This document shows, one piece after another, positions 1-7,049 of a DNA stretch of 8,733 bases. The DNA comes from Marinospirillum sp. GTDB lineage: Bacteria; Pseudomonadota; Gammaproteobacteria; Pseudomonadales; Halomonadaceae. The translations under genes were made by a program, and so were the position numbers. The stretch lies in the NCBI RefSeq assembly GCF_014859565.1, contig NZ_JACUUA010000139.1, positions 1 to 8,733 on the forward strand. The letters are read 5' to 3'. Every line of letters starts with the position of its first letter. Positions within the stretch are counted from its first letter, which is position 1. Under the pieces are notes generated by a model. The model did no database searches, was not told where the DNA came from, and worked only from the letters and a program-made list of their open reading frames with translations.

Positions 1-7
1 TAACAAC

Positions 8-14
8 AAGGAGG
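8..14 (+). promoter_or_regulatory. Shine-Dalgarno site of the RmlB-like gene
   Basis: A full-strength AAGGAGG lies 4 nt before the ATG at 19, which fixes that start. The 18 bases at 5-22, spanning this site and the start codon, recur exactly at 2427-2444 in front of the beta-CASP nuclease gene. A TAA at 1-3 may be the stop of an upstream gene outside the window, but its frame cannot be checked. Confidence 0.85.
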
Positions 15-18
15 TTCC

Positions 19-1044
19 ATGAGAATCCTACTCACTGGCGGCACTGGTTTTATTGGTTCTGCAGTTATCCGGTATTTGATCAGCAACACGCGCCATCATG
101 TCATCAACCTGGACAAACTCACCGCCAGAGCTCACCCCAAATCCCCAGGCAAAGCCGCTCGCAGTGTACGTTACCAGTTTCATCAGGCGGATATTTGCGA
201 CCCGGAAGTGTTCAGTGCACTGCTGAACCAGCACCAGCCAGATGTATTGCTGAACCTTGCCACTCTCAGACCCGAAACCAGTTACAACGGAACCCTCTCC
301 ATGCTGGAGGTCATTCAGGACTACTGGCAGGATCTACCTGCAGCTAAACAACAGAGCTTTTGTCTGCATCACCTGTCCTGCCACAAAGTCCACGGCGAAG
401 CGGATACCCTCATCGAGCCACTGACCGAAGCATCACCCTGCGCACCCGCCACCCTGGATGCTGCCAGCAAAGCCAGCATCGATCACCTGATGCGAAGCTG
501 GCACCTCACCCATGGATTACCCGTCAGTATCAGCAGCAGCTCAAGCAACTATGGCTGCTATCAGTTTCCAGACCAAACCATCCCGTCATTACTTATCAGG
601 GCACTAAAAGAGCAACCCCTGTATATCCACGGGGATGGGCAGCAGACCTCCGATTGGCTGCATGTGGAAGATCATGCTCGCGCCTTGTACCTACTGCTTT
701 CTGAAGGCAAGGTTAACGAAACCTACATGATCGGCAACAACCAACCCACCACCCAGCTGAACCTCATCTGTACCCTCTGTGATTTATTAGATGAACTCCA
801 CCCTGCCAGCACCAGCTACCGCAACCTCATCACTTACGACGAATCACAACCCACCACACCACGTCACCCTGCAGTGGACAGCAGTAAAATCAGGCAACAA
901 CTTGGCTGGCTGCCTGAGGAAACCTTCTACAGCGGCCTGCGAAAAACAGTAGAATGGTATCTCAACAATACCGAATGGTGGCAGAGTGTAATCAAGGGTG
1001 AATACCGGCAGCGCCGACTCGGAAAAGGCGGAATCATCTGGTAA
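19..1044 (+). CDS. RmlB-like dTDP-glucose 4,6-dehydratase homologue with degenerate active site (probable pseudoenzyme)
   Basis: This 341-aa extended short-chain dehydrogenase/reductase protein resembles RmlB, the NAD-dependent dTDP-glucose 4,6-dehydratase of the dTDP-rhamnose pathway, over its whole length. The Rossmann motif GGTGFIG (residues 7-13), LDKLT (31-35), NYG (177-179), DWLHVEDHARAL (212-223) and the C-terminal LGWLPEETFYSGLRKTVEWYL block are all recognisable. The catalytic residues are not kept. The stretch that reads S-T-D-E-V-Y-G in RmlB is S-C-H-K-V-H-G here (120-126). The active-site Tyr of YxxxK is Asp147, although Lys151 remains. The AAESHVDRS loop is ATLRPETSY (81-89), the Arg before DWL is Ser211, and the RPGHD segment is altered. 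Length is normal and the frame is intact, so this is not a simple pseudogene. Normal dehydratase activity is unlikely; a binding, regulatory or changed catalytic role is inference. Neighbouring fliB hints at surface or flagellin modification, but only weakly. Confidence 0.88.
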   Translation: MRILLTGGTGFIGSAVIRYLISNTRHHVINLDKLTARAHPKSPGKAARSVRYQFHQADICDPEVFSALLNQHQPDVLLNLATLRPETSYNGTLSMLEVIQDYWQDLPAAKQQSFCLHHLSCHKVHGEADTLIEPLTEASPCAPATLDAASKASIDHLMRSWHLTHGLPVSISSSSSNYGCYQFPDQTIPSLLIRALKEQPLYIHGDGQQTSDWLHVEDHARALYLLLSEGKVNETYMIGNNQPTTQLNLICTLCDLLDELHPASTSYRNLITYDESQPTTPRHPAVDSSKIRQQLGWLPEETFYSGLRKTVEWYLNNTEWWQSVIKGEYRQRRLGKGGIIW

Positions 1045-1179
1045 ATCAAACAACTTAACAAAAGGCACCTAGGCAAGGATACCTGCCGCATGATAGGTTA
1101 AGCTCAAATCGACAAGTCCTCGGGAAAGCACTTCAAATTCCGGGGCGGTAGCGTGCCAGAAACACCACACTCAAAACCC

Positions 1180-1184
1180 AAGGA
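1180..1184 (+). promoter_or_regulatory. Shine-Dalgarno site deciding the fliB start
   Basis: AAGGA lies 7 nt before the ATG at 1192. The only longer option in this frame is a GTG at 1153, which has no well-spaced Shine-Dalgarno site and would add 13 residues (MPETPHSKPKDTF) that do not look like part of the family. The ATG start gives a 400-aa protein, close to the usual FliB length. Confidence 0.7.
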
Positions 1185-1191
1185 TACATTT

Positions 1192-2394
1192 ATGCAGCAT
1201 GATGCCCTTGCACCCCAATATGTACGTGATTTTCGATGCACAGGTGCCAAGTGCCCAGATAACTGCTGCCACAGCTGGAATGTTGCGGTTGATCCAGCCA
1301 CCCTACAGGCTTACCGCACTAATCCTGTACTAATCCCAGTGGTACAAGACAAGCTGATTGATAATCGCGACCTATCTACAAAAGACTCGGCACCTGCCTA
1401 CATCAAGCTGGATCCGGAAAGTGGGCGCTGCACATTGCAAGAGAAAAGCGGATTATGTACCCTGCAAAAACAGTTTGGTGAAGCCGCGCTGTGTCAAACC
1501 TGTGCCAGCTACCCAAGAACACCAAAAATGCTGGGTGATGACCTGCTGGTACTGCTTTCAGACTCCTGCCCGGAAGTGGCACGGCAGCTAACCCATGATG
1601 CCAATGCTATGGAGCTCAACTTTGGTGCCCTACAGCTGCCGGATCATTTAGCCATCAGCCTTGAATCGACTACTGATACTTACCCGCAGCGCCATCAAAT
1701 CCTGCAAACACTTCTGACAATCCTACGCCACCGTGCCATACCCTTTGAATTGCGCCTGTTCATCAGTAGCCTGTATATCCAGCGAGCACAAACCCTTTTG
1801 TATGATGGTGGCGATATCAGCATCAAGGAGTTATCTGATTTATTTTTCAGCTTGATTGAGCAGGGTTATTTTGAACAACAAGCCCAACAATTGAGCAAAA
1901 AATCAGATGGTTCACTTGGATTACTCATCCTGGACATTCTGCGTAAAGAAAGACGCAGCAAAACAGCTTTCACTGAAGAGCTTCAAAGCACCCTTGAAGG
2001 ACTTGGCATCAAAGACAAACTACCCATCGCGTCCAGTCACATCAAACAACTGGATGCAGCCAGAACCCAGTACCTAGATCGCTTGGAAAAAAAATACTCC
2101 CATGCACTGGAAAATCTTGTGGTCAACTGGCTGCTTAGTGGCCTATTCCCCATTTACAAAAAAGATCTGAACGATGGCTGGACCAACATCATGGTTCGTT
2201 ACCTGCTGCTGCGCACACTGATATGCGGAGTTGCACTGAAACAAAAAAAACTGGATCTGAAAGACCTCACCCGCATCAGTTACCGATTCGGACGAGGCGT
2301 CAGCCACTCCGCAATACTCAATAAAATGATACTGGAGCTGGTAGGGCGTAATTTGAACAACACAACGGCTTTTGCCAACAGCCTGAAAGCCTGA
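1192..2394 (+). CDS. fliB: FliB family flagellin lysine N-methylase
   Basis: FliB proteins methylate surface-exposed lysine side chains of flagellin, using S-adenosylmethionine. This 400-aa protein opens with the family hallmark PQYVRDFRC followed by a Cys cluster (Cys16, Cys21, Cys25, Cys26, then HSWNVAVD). A second set follows: Cys80, Cys89, and Cys101/Cys104 within LCQTCASYPR, and then the SCPEVAR motif with Cys126. These cysteines are the conserved ones of the family and are likely metal or iron-sulfur ligands. The C-terminal two thirds look alpha-helical and lack an obvious classical SAM-binding motif, which is normal for FliB. The gene sits 147 nt after the RmlB-like gene and 46 nt before the beta-CASP gene. 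No flagellin or other flagellar gene is visible, so the substrate cannot be confirmed; methylation of another protein remains possible. The 1045-1191 gap shows no clear terminator or promoter. Confidence 0.87.
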   Translation: MQHDALAPQYVRDFRCTGAKCPDNCCHSWNVAVDPATLQAYRTNPVLIPVVQDKLIDNRDLSTKDSAPAYIKLDPESGRCTLQEKSGLCTLQKQFGEAALCQTCASYPRTPKMLGDDLLVLLSDSCPEVARQLTHDANAMELNFGALQLPDHLAISLESTTDTYPQRHQILQTLLTILRHRAIPFELRLFISSLYIQRAQTLLYDGGDISIKELSDLFFSLIEQGYFEQQAQQLSKKSDGSLGLLILDILRKERRSKTAFTEELQSTLEGLGIKDKLPIASSHIKQLDAARTQYLDRLEKKYSHALENLVVNWLLSGLFPIYKKDLNDGWTNIMVRYLLLRTLICGVALKQKKLDLKDLTRISYRFGRGVSHSAILNKMILELVGRNLNNTTAFANSLKA

Positions 2395-2429
2395 CTTCAA
2401 TAAACAACTTGGAAACAGCAACACAAAAC

Positions 2430-2436
2430 AAGGAGG
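2430..2436 (+). promoter_or_regulatory. Shine-Dalgarno site of the beta-CASP nuclease gene
   Basis: AAGGAGG lies 4 nt before the ATG at 2441. It is in the same 18-base context as the site at 8-14, which fixes the start. Confidence 0.85.
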
Positions 2437-2440
2437 TTCC

Positions 2441-3835
2441 ATGACTTATCCGGATTTTATTCATCACGGTGGTGCATCGGGAGTAACCGGCAGCTGTCAC
2501 CAGCTTCTGGCTGATAAAAACCACAGCCTACTGATAGATTGTGGGCTTTTTCAGGGTGAAGACGAAGCCGTAGATAGCTTTGAGCAATTACAGGTTCAGT
2601 TTGATCTGAGCAGCATCAAGGCGCTAGTAGTTACCCATGTACATATCGACCATATAGGACGCCTGCCCTATTTACTTGCAGCAGGCTACACCGGCCCGAT
2701 CCTGTGCAGTCGTCCATCAGCACACCTGCTGCCACTGGTGATTGAAGATGCCCTGCGCATCGGCTTTACCAAAGATGAACGCTTAATCAGCCGTTTTCAG
2801 CAGCAGGTACAACAACAGCTGATACCGCTGGATTACAAAAGCTGGCACACCTTGGTCGATACCCCTGAGTTGTGCCTGCGTATTAAACTTCATCGAGCAG
2901 GACATATTCTCGGCTCCTGTTATGTTGAAGTGGCATTAAATGCCCGACAGCAAAACCATAAGGAACGTATTATTTTTTCCGGTGATCTGGGAGCACCTTG
3001 GTCACCCTTGTTACCTGCACCCCAGTCACCCTACAAAGCGGATCGTCTGATTCTGGAAAGTACCTATGGTGACCGGTTGCATGGCTCACGGCGTGATCGA
3101 GTCAAACAGCTGCAACAAGCCATAGAACGGGCCCTGGGTAATGGCGGCACAGTGATGATCCCAGCTTTCAGCATCGGGCGTACTCAGGAACTGCTGTATG
3201 AATTGGAGGGTCTGGTTCACTCAGCCGGTGGTTTGTGGAAAGATCTAGAGATTATTGTTGATTCACCGCTGGCTGCCCGGTTTACACAAGTTTATCGCCA
3301 ACTTAAACCCTATTGGGATGCCGAAGCCCAGCGTCGTCTGCAAGCGGGTCGTCATCCACTGAATTTTGACAACCTGTACACCGTCTCCAGTCATCAGGAA
3401 CACCAGCAAACCGTGGACTACCTGGCTAAAAGTGGACGCCCCGCTGTTGTTATTGCTGCCAGTGGCATGTGCGCCGGTGGCCGTATAGTGAACTACTTAA
3501 AAGCCATGCTGGAAGATGCCCGCCATCAAGTACTTTTTGTAGGATACCAAGCATCCGGTACACCGGGACGCAAAATCCAGAAATACGGCCCACAAGGCGG
3601 CTGGGTAGAACTGGATGGACAGCGCTACACTATTCGAGCTGGAGTCGACACCATCAGCGGCTACTCCGCCCACGCAGACCAGAAAGACCTGCTCAACTTC
3701 ATCAAACGCATGCGCCACTGGCCACGAGAAATCCGCCTGGTACACGGCCAGGACAATGCTCGCAAAACACTGAAACAAGAAATTGAGCGGTTATATGCAA
3801 GAAAAAACAAAAGCGTGGAAGTGTTGCTACCTTGA
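2441..3835 (+). CDS. Metallo-beta-lactamase/beta-CASP family ribonuclease (CPSF73/YSH1-like)
   Basis: This 464-aa protein carries the full set of motifs of bacterial beta-CASP RNases related to eukaryotic CPSF73 and the Thermus protein TTHA0252. These are zinc-dependent RNA-processing nucleases acting in the cytoplasm. The motifs in order are: THVHIDHIG (His66, His68, Asp70, His71), AGHILGS with His155, SGDLG with Asp182, ESTYG with Glu206 (beta-CASP motif A), and IPAFSIGRTQE (240-250). They continue with DSPLA (274-278), ASGMCAGGR (340-348), SGYSAHADQ with His411 (motif B, start of the RMMBL region) and LVHGQ with His435 (motif C). No metal ligand is missing and length is normal for the family. 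The stop codon overlaps a possible TTG start of the next gene by 4 nt (TTGA at 3832-3835). The RNA substrate cannot be told from the sequence. No functional link to its neighbours is evident beyond shared direction and close spacing. Confidence 0.93.
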   Translation: MTYPDFIHHGGASGVTGSCHQLLADKNHSLLIDCGLFQGEDEAVDSFEQLQVQFDLSSIKALVVTHVHIDHIGRLPYLLAAGYTGPILCSRPSAHLLPLVIEDALRIGFTKDERLISRFQQQVQQQLIPLDYKSWHTLVDTPELCLRIKLHRAGHILGSCYVEVALNARQQNHKERIIFSGDLGAPWSPLLPAPQSPYKADRLILESTYGDRLHGSRRDRVKQLQQAIERALGNGGTVMIPAFSIGRTQELLYELEGLVHSAGGLWKDLEIIVDSPLAARFTQVYRQLKPYWDAEAQRRLQAGRHPLNFDNLYTVSSHQEHQQTVDYLAKSGRPAVVIAASGMCAGGRIVNYLKAMLEDARHQVLFVGYQASGTPGRKIQKYGPQGGWVELDGQRYTIRAGVDTISGYSAHADQKDLLNFIKRMRHWPREIRLVHGQDNARKTLKQEIERLYARKNKSVEVLLP

Positions 3836-3858
3836 ACAAGAGCCACCTGCAGTCACCA

Positions 3859-5412
3859 ATGCGTAAAAAACTCCCTATCGGTATCCAAACCTTCGCGGAT
3901 ATTCGTGAAGGTGGTTACTACTACGTGGATAAAACCCCGCACATCCAGCGTTTAGTGGATGAGGGCAAGTACTACTTTTTATCTCGCCCTCGGCGTTTTG
4001 GTAAAAGCCTGCTGCTGGATACCATCGACTGCCTGTTTGCCGGTCGTCAGCCCTTGTTTGAAGGCTTATTCATTCAGGACAAGTGGGACTGGAGTAAAAA
4101 ACACCCGGTAGTGCGCATCAGTTTTGGCAGTGGTGTGCTAACCAGTCGCACACAGTTAGATGAGCGCATTCGTGAGCAGCTGTACGTTAACCGGCAGCAA
4201 TTAGGTGTCGAGCCGGATCACGCGACAGACATTGCCGGTGAGTTTGCCGAGTTGATTCGTCTGGCTCACAGCACCTACGGTCATCGAGTAGTGGTGCTGA
4301 TTGATGAGTACGACAAACCGATTCTGGATAACATCCTGGATTCTGACCGTGCACGGGAATTGCGCGAAGGTTTAAAGAATCTTTACAGTGTACTGAAAGA
4401 TTCAGACCCGTATTTGCAGTTTGTGCTGCTGACCGGCGTTTCTAAGTTCAGCAAAGTCAGCTTGTTTTCTGGCTTAAACAACTTAAACGACCTTACACTG
4501 GATGCCCGTTTCACCACCATTTGTGGTTATACCGATGCCGATCTGGATGTGGTGTTTGCTCCTGAGCTGCCGGGGCTGGATCGTGCTGAAATCAAACACT
4601 GGTACAATGGTTATCGCTGGGGGGGTGCCGAAACCACCTCGGTCTATAACCCCTTTGATGTACTGCTGTTGTTGCAAAAAAGAATGTTTGAACCCTACTG
4701 GTTTGAAACCGCCACCCCCACTTTTTTAGTCGATCTGCTGAAAACTCGCGGGGTTTTTACACCAAGGCTGGATCAAATGGAAACCGAACAACAACTGCTG
4801 GGGCAGTTTGATGTTGATCTGATCAGCACCGAGGGCTTGTTGTTTCAAACCGGCTATCTGACCATCCACAAACACGAAGAACCCTTAACCGGCTACCACC
4901 TTTACACGCTGGGCTACCCCAATCAGGAAGTGGAAACCAGCTTGAACCAGGTACTCTTACCTGTACTTGGCGTGAGTGAAGGGCCGCGTTATCGCAGAAC
5001 ACTATTCACCCACTTACGCAACCACGACCTGCAAGGGCTGGAAGAACACCTCAAAGCCCTGTTTGCCGCTTTACCCCATGACTGGTATCGCAACAACCCC
5101 ATCGCTCAGTACGAAGGCCACTACGCCAGCGTGTTTTACAGCCATTTTGCGGCTCTGGGCGTACAGGTCACCGTGGAAGATGCCAGCAACTACGGCAAGG
5201 TGGATATGAGTGTTGAGTTTGATGGTCATGTTTATTTGTTTGAATTCAAGGTAGTAGAGCAACTGCCGGAAGGATCGGCTCTGCAGCAGATCAAAGACAA
5301 ACACTATGCCGATAAATACCAGGGCAAAGGCCTAAAAATCCACCTGTTTGGTGTCGAATTTTCCAAAGAACAGCGCCAGATCGTGGCGTTTGAAGTTCAT
5401 ACCCAGCAATGA
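3859..5412 (+). CDS. AAA-ATPase-like protein with C-terminal PD-(D/E)XK nuclease domain (PF09820/PF08011 type)
   Basis: The 517-aa product begins with the family opening KLPIGIQTFADIREGGYYYV followed by DKT. It has a P-loop RPRRFGKS (43-50), in which Arg replaces the first Gly as is normal for this family, and a Walker B region VVVLIDEYDKP (144-154). The C-terminal domain shows a PD-(D/E)XK signature: Asp449 in GKVDM, Glu462-x-Lys464 in FEFK, and the trailing ALQQIKDKHYADKY helix. Proteins of this architecture are widespread in bacteria, often in many copies, and their function is not established; ATP-dependent nucleic-acid cleavage is an inference. I chose the ATG at 3859 because family members start just before KLPIG. 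A TTG at 3832, overlapping the previous stop, would add nine residues and has a possible GGAAG site 10 nt upstream, so it cannot be excluded. The 3' end overlaps an ATG by 4 nt (ATGA, 5409-5412). No key residue is missing. Confidence 0.9.
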   Translation: MRKKLPIGIQTFADIREGGYYYVDKTPHIQRLVDEGKYYFLSRPRRFGKSLLLDTIDCLFAGRQPLFEGLFIQDKWDWSKKHPVVRISFGSGVLTSRTQLDERIREQLYVNRQQLGVEPDHATDIAGEFAELIRLAHSTYGHRVVVLIDEYDKPILDNILDSDRARELREGLKNLYSVLKDSDPYLQFVLLTGVSKFSKVSLFSGLNNLNDLTLDARFTTICGYTDADLDVVFAPELPGLDRAEIKHWYNGYRWGGAETTSVYNPFDVLLLLQKRMFEPYWFETATPTFLVDLLKTRGVFTPRLDQMETEQQLLGQFDVDLISTEGLLFQTGYLTIHKHEEPLTGYHLYTLGYPNQEVETSLNQVLLPVLGVSEGPRYRRTLFTHLRNHDLQGLEEHLKALFAALPHDWYRNNPIAQYEGHYASVFYSHFAALGVQVTVEDASNYGKVDMSVEFDGHVYLFEFKVVEQLPEGSALQQIKDKHYADKYQGKGLKIHLFGVEFSKEQRQIVAFEVHTQQ

Positions 5413-5431
5413 CAGGGTGTTCAGCAGCTTC

Positions 5432-5436
5432 AGGAG
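5432..5436 (+). promoter_or_regulatory. Shine-Dalgarno site deciding a GTG start
   Basis: AGGAG lies 8 nt before the GTG at 5445. That GTG aligns exactly with the ATG that starts the downstream twin gene at 7049. This argues against the earlier in-frame ATG at 5409. Confidence 0.75.
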
Positions 5437-5444
5437 CGCACAAC

Positions 5445-7049
5445 GTGGAACGTTTTTTCAACACAGCCGGGCCCACCATTCCGGCTGATCATTACCACAT
5501 CGATCTTCTGCACCGACTGGACTGGGAAGAAATCCAGCACCTGATTGCCAGCAAGCGTTACTTTGTTCTCCATGCTCCCCGGCAAACCGGCAAAACCTCC
5601 ACCCTGCTGGCAATCATGAAAGAACTTAACAGCAAGGGCGATTACGCCTGTGCTTACGCCAATATAGAGGGAGCCCAGGCAGCCCGAGGTGACGAAACCC
5701 AGGGCATACCGGCAGCTTGCAGTGCCATTGCACGTTCCATTGCGCTATATCTTAATCGGCCAGAGCTTCTCGACTGGTATCAGGATCAAGGCGGACGACT
5801 TGCAGTGCAAGATCAGCTCACCGGCCTGCTGCAACAATGGAGTCAAATAGAGTCCCACCCTGCCGTACTGCTACTGGATGAAGTTGATGCACTTGTTGGT
5901 GACACGCTGATCTCCCTGCTACGCCAGATACGTGCCGGCTATGCCCAACGCCCGGATTTCTTTCCTCAGGCCATCATACTTTGTGGCGTCAGGGATGTGC
6001 GGGACTACCGTATGCATCAGGAAGGTGCCGAAGTCATCACCGGCGGCAGTGCCTTTAACATCAAGGCCGAATCCCTGCGCATGGGTAACTTTACGGAAGA
6101 AGAAACCCGCCGCCTTTGGCTAGAGCATACTCAGGAAACCGGGCAGATTTTTGATGAAGCCATCTTTCCGGAACTCTGGGAAGACACCAAAGGCCAGCCC
6201 TGGCTGGTCAATGCCCTGGGGCATGAAGTGACCTGGAAAAACCGCGAAGCCCGTCAGCGCAGCCGCAACATCTCACGGGTGGACTATCAGCAAGCCCGTG
6301 AACGGCTGATTTACTCGCGTGCCACCCACCTGGATCAACTGACCGACAAACTCAAAGAACCACGTATTCACTCAGTGATCAGCTCAATCTTGAGCAGCGA
6401 AGATGAAGACAAGATCAGCCAGATCAAGGTTGATGACCTGCAATACGTTGAAGACCTGGGACTGATCCAAAGCCGACCCACAGTCAAAATCAGCAACCGC
6501 ATCTACCAGGAAGTCATTCCGCGCGAACTGACCTGGCCCACCCAGGTGATGATCGCCAACCAGGAGCAAGCCTGGTACATCAATCCTGACCACACCCTGA
6601 ATATGGAAAAACTCCTGCAGGCCTTCCAGCAGTTTTTCCGTGAACACTCGGATAGCTGGAGTGAAGGCTTTGACTACAAAGAGGCAGCCCCGCAACTGCT
6701 GATGCAAGCTTTCTTGCAACGCATCATCAACGGGGGTGGACGCATATCGCGTGAATATGGTTTAGGCCGCAAACGCACTGACCTGCTGATCGAATGGCCG
6801 ACCGATCCTGAACAAGGCATGTATGGGCCCTTACAACGCGTGGTGATTGAACTGAAAATCCTGCGCGGCAGCCTGGACAGCGTGATCGAAAAAGGCCTGC
6901 AACAAGCCCTCGACTACACCCGCCAGGTCGGTGCTGAAGAAACCCACCTCATCATCTTTAACCGCGATTCCAGCACCCCCTGGGATCAGAAAATCTGGCA
7001 CAAAGATCAAATGCTGGATGATCACAACATTCAGGTCTGGGGGGCATAA
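5445..7049 (+). CDS. P-loop ATPase with C-terminal PD-(D/E)XK nuclease-like domain, tandem copy 1
   Basis: This 534-aa protein begins MERFFNTAGPTIPADHYH, the opening of a family of stand-alone bacterial ATP-binding proteins. The P-loop is APRQTGKT (44-51), Walker B is VLLLDEVDAL (141-150, with Asp145 and Glu146), and a possible sensor strand is IILCGVRD (177-184). The middle region contains the TKGQPWLVNALG segment typical of such ATPases. The C-terminus has a PD-(D/E)XK core: GRKRTDLLIEW with Asp446, then VVIELK with Glu469 and Lys471, then the GLQQALDYTRQVGAEE helix. The function is unknown to me; ATP-driven nucleic-acid or mobile-element biology is an inference. The start is GTG at 5445, supported by AGGAG and by exact alignment with the twin gene. 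A start at the overlapping ATG at 5409 would add 12 residues absent from the twin. The TAA stop overlaps the next ATG (TAATG), which suggests translational coupling. Confidence 0.87.
   Translation: MERFFNTAGPTIPADHYHIDLLHRLDWEEIQHLIASKRYFVLHAPRQTGKTSTLLAIMKELNSKGDYACAYANIEGAQAARGDETQGIPAACSAIARSIALYLNRPELLDWYQDQGGRLAVQDQLTGLLQQWSQIESHPAVLLLDEVDALVGDTLISLLRQIRAGYAQRPDFFPQAIILCGVRDVRDYRMHQEGAEVITGGSAFNIKAESLRMGNFTEEETRRLWLEHTQETGQIFDEAIFPELWEDTKGQPWLVNALGHEVTWKNREARQRSRNISRVDYQQARERLIYSRATHLDQLTDKLKEPRIHSVISSILSSEDEDKISQIKVDDLQYVEDLGLIQSRPTVKISNRIYQEVIPRELTWPTQVMIANQEQAWYINPDHTLNMEKLLQAFQQFFREHSDSWSEGFDYKEAAPQLLMQAFLQRIINGGGRISREYGLGRKRTDLLIEWPTDPEQGMYGPLQRVVIELKILRGSLDSVIEKGLQQALDYTRQVGAEETHLIIFNRDSSTPWDQKIWHKDQMLDDHNIQVWGA

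Noticed and set aside
531..555. Run of AGC-type codons (five serines) in the RmlB-like gene, as a possible microsatellite.
   Set aside because: It is too short and already interrupted (CAGCAGCAGCTCAAGC), and it falls in a segment that aligns with the normal TNCSNNYG region.
1153..1191. GTG start extending fliB by 13 residues.
   Set aside because: It has no well-spaced Shine-Dalgarno site, the added residues do not resemble the family, and ATG 1192 has AAGGA at good spacing.
1045..1191. Possible hairpin around GGCAAGGATACCTGCC and a TCGACA promoter-like hexamer.
   Set aside because: The stem is only about 4 bp with no T tract, and the hexamer has no convincing -10 partner at the right distance.
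5932..6123. A 63-codon open frame overlapping ATPase copy 1, found again unchanged at 7536-7727, and antisense frames repeated likewise (6384-6719 and 7988-8323).
   Set aside because: They recur only because the whole gene is duplicated. They lie inside a well-supported coding sequence and resemble no family.
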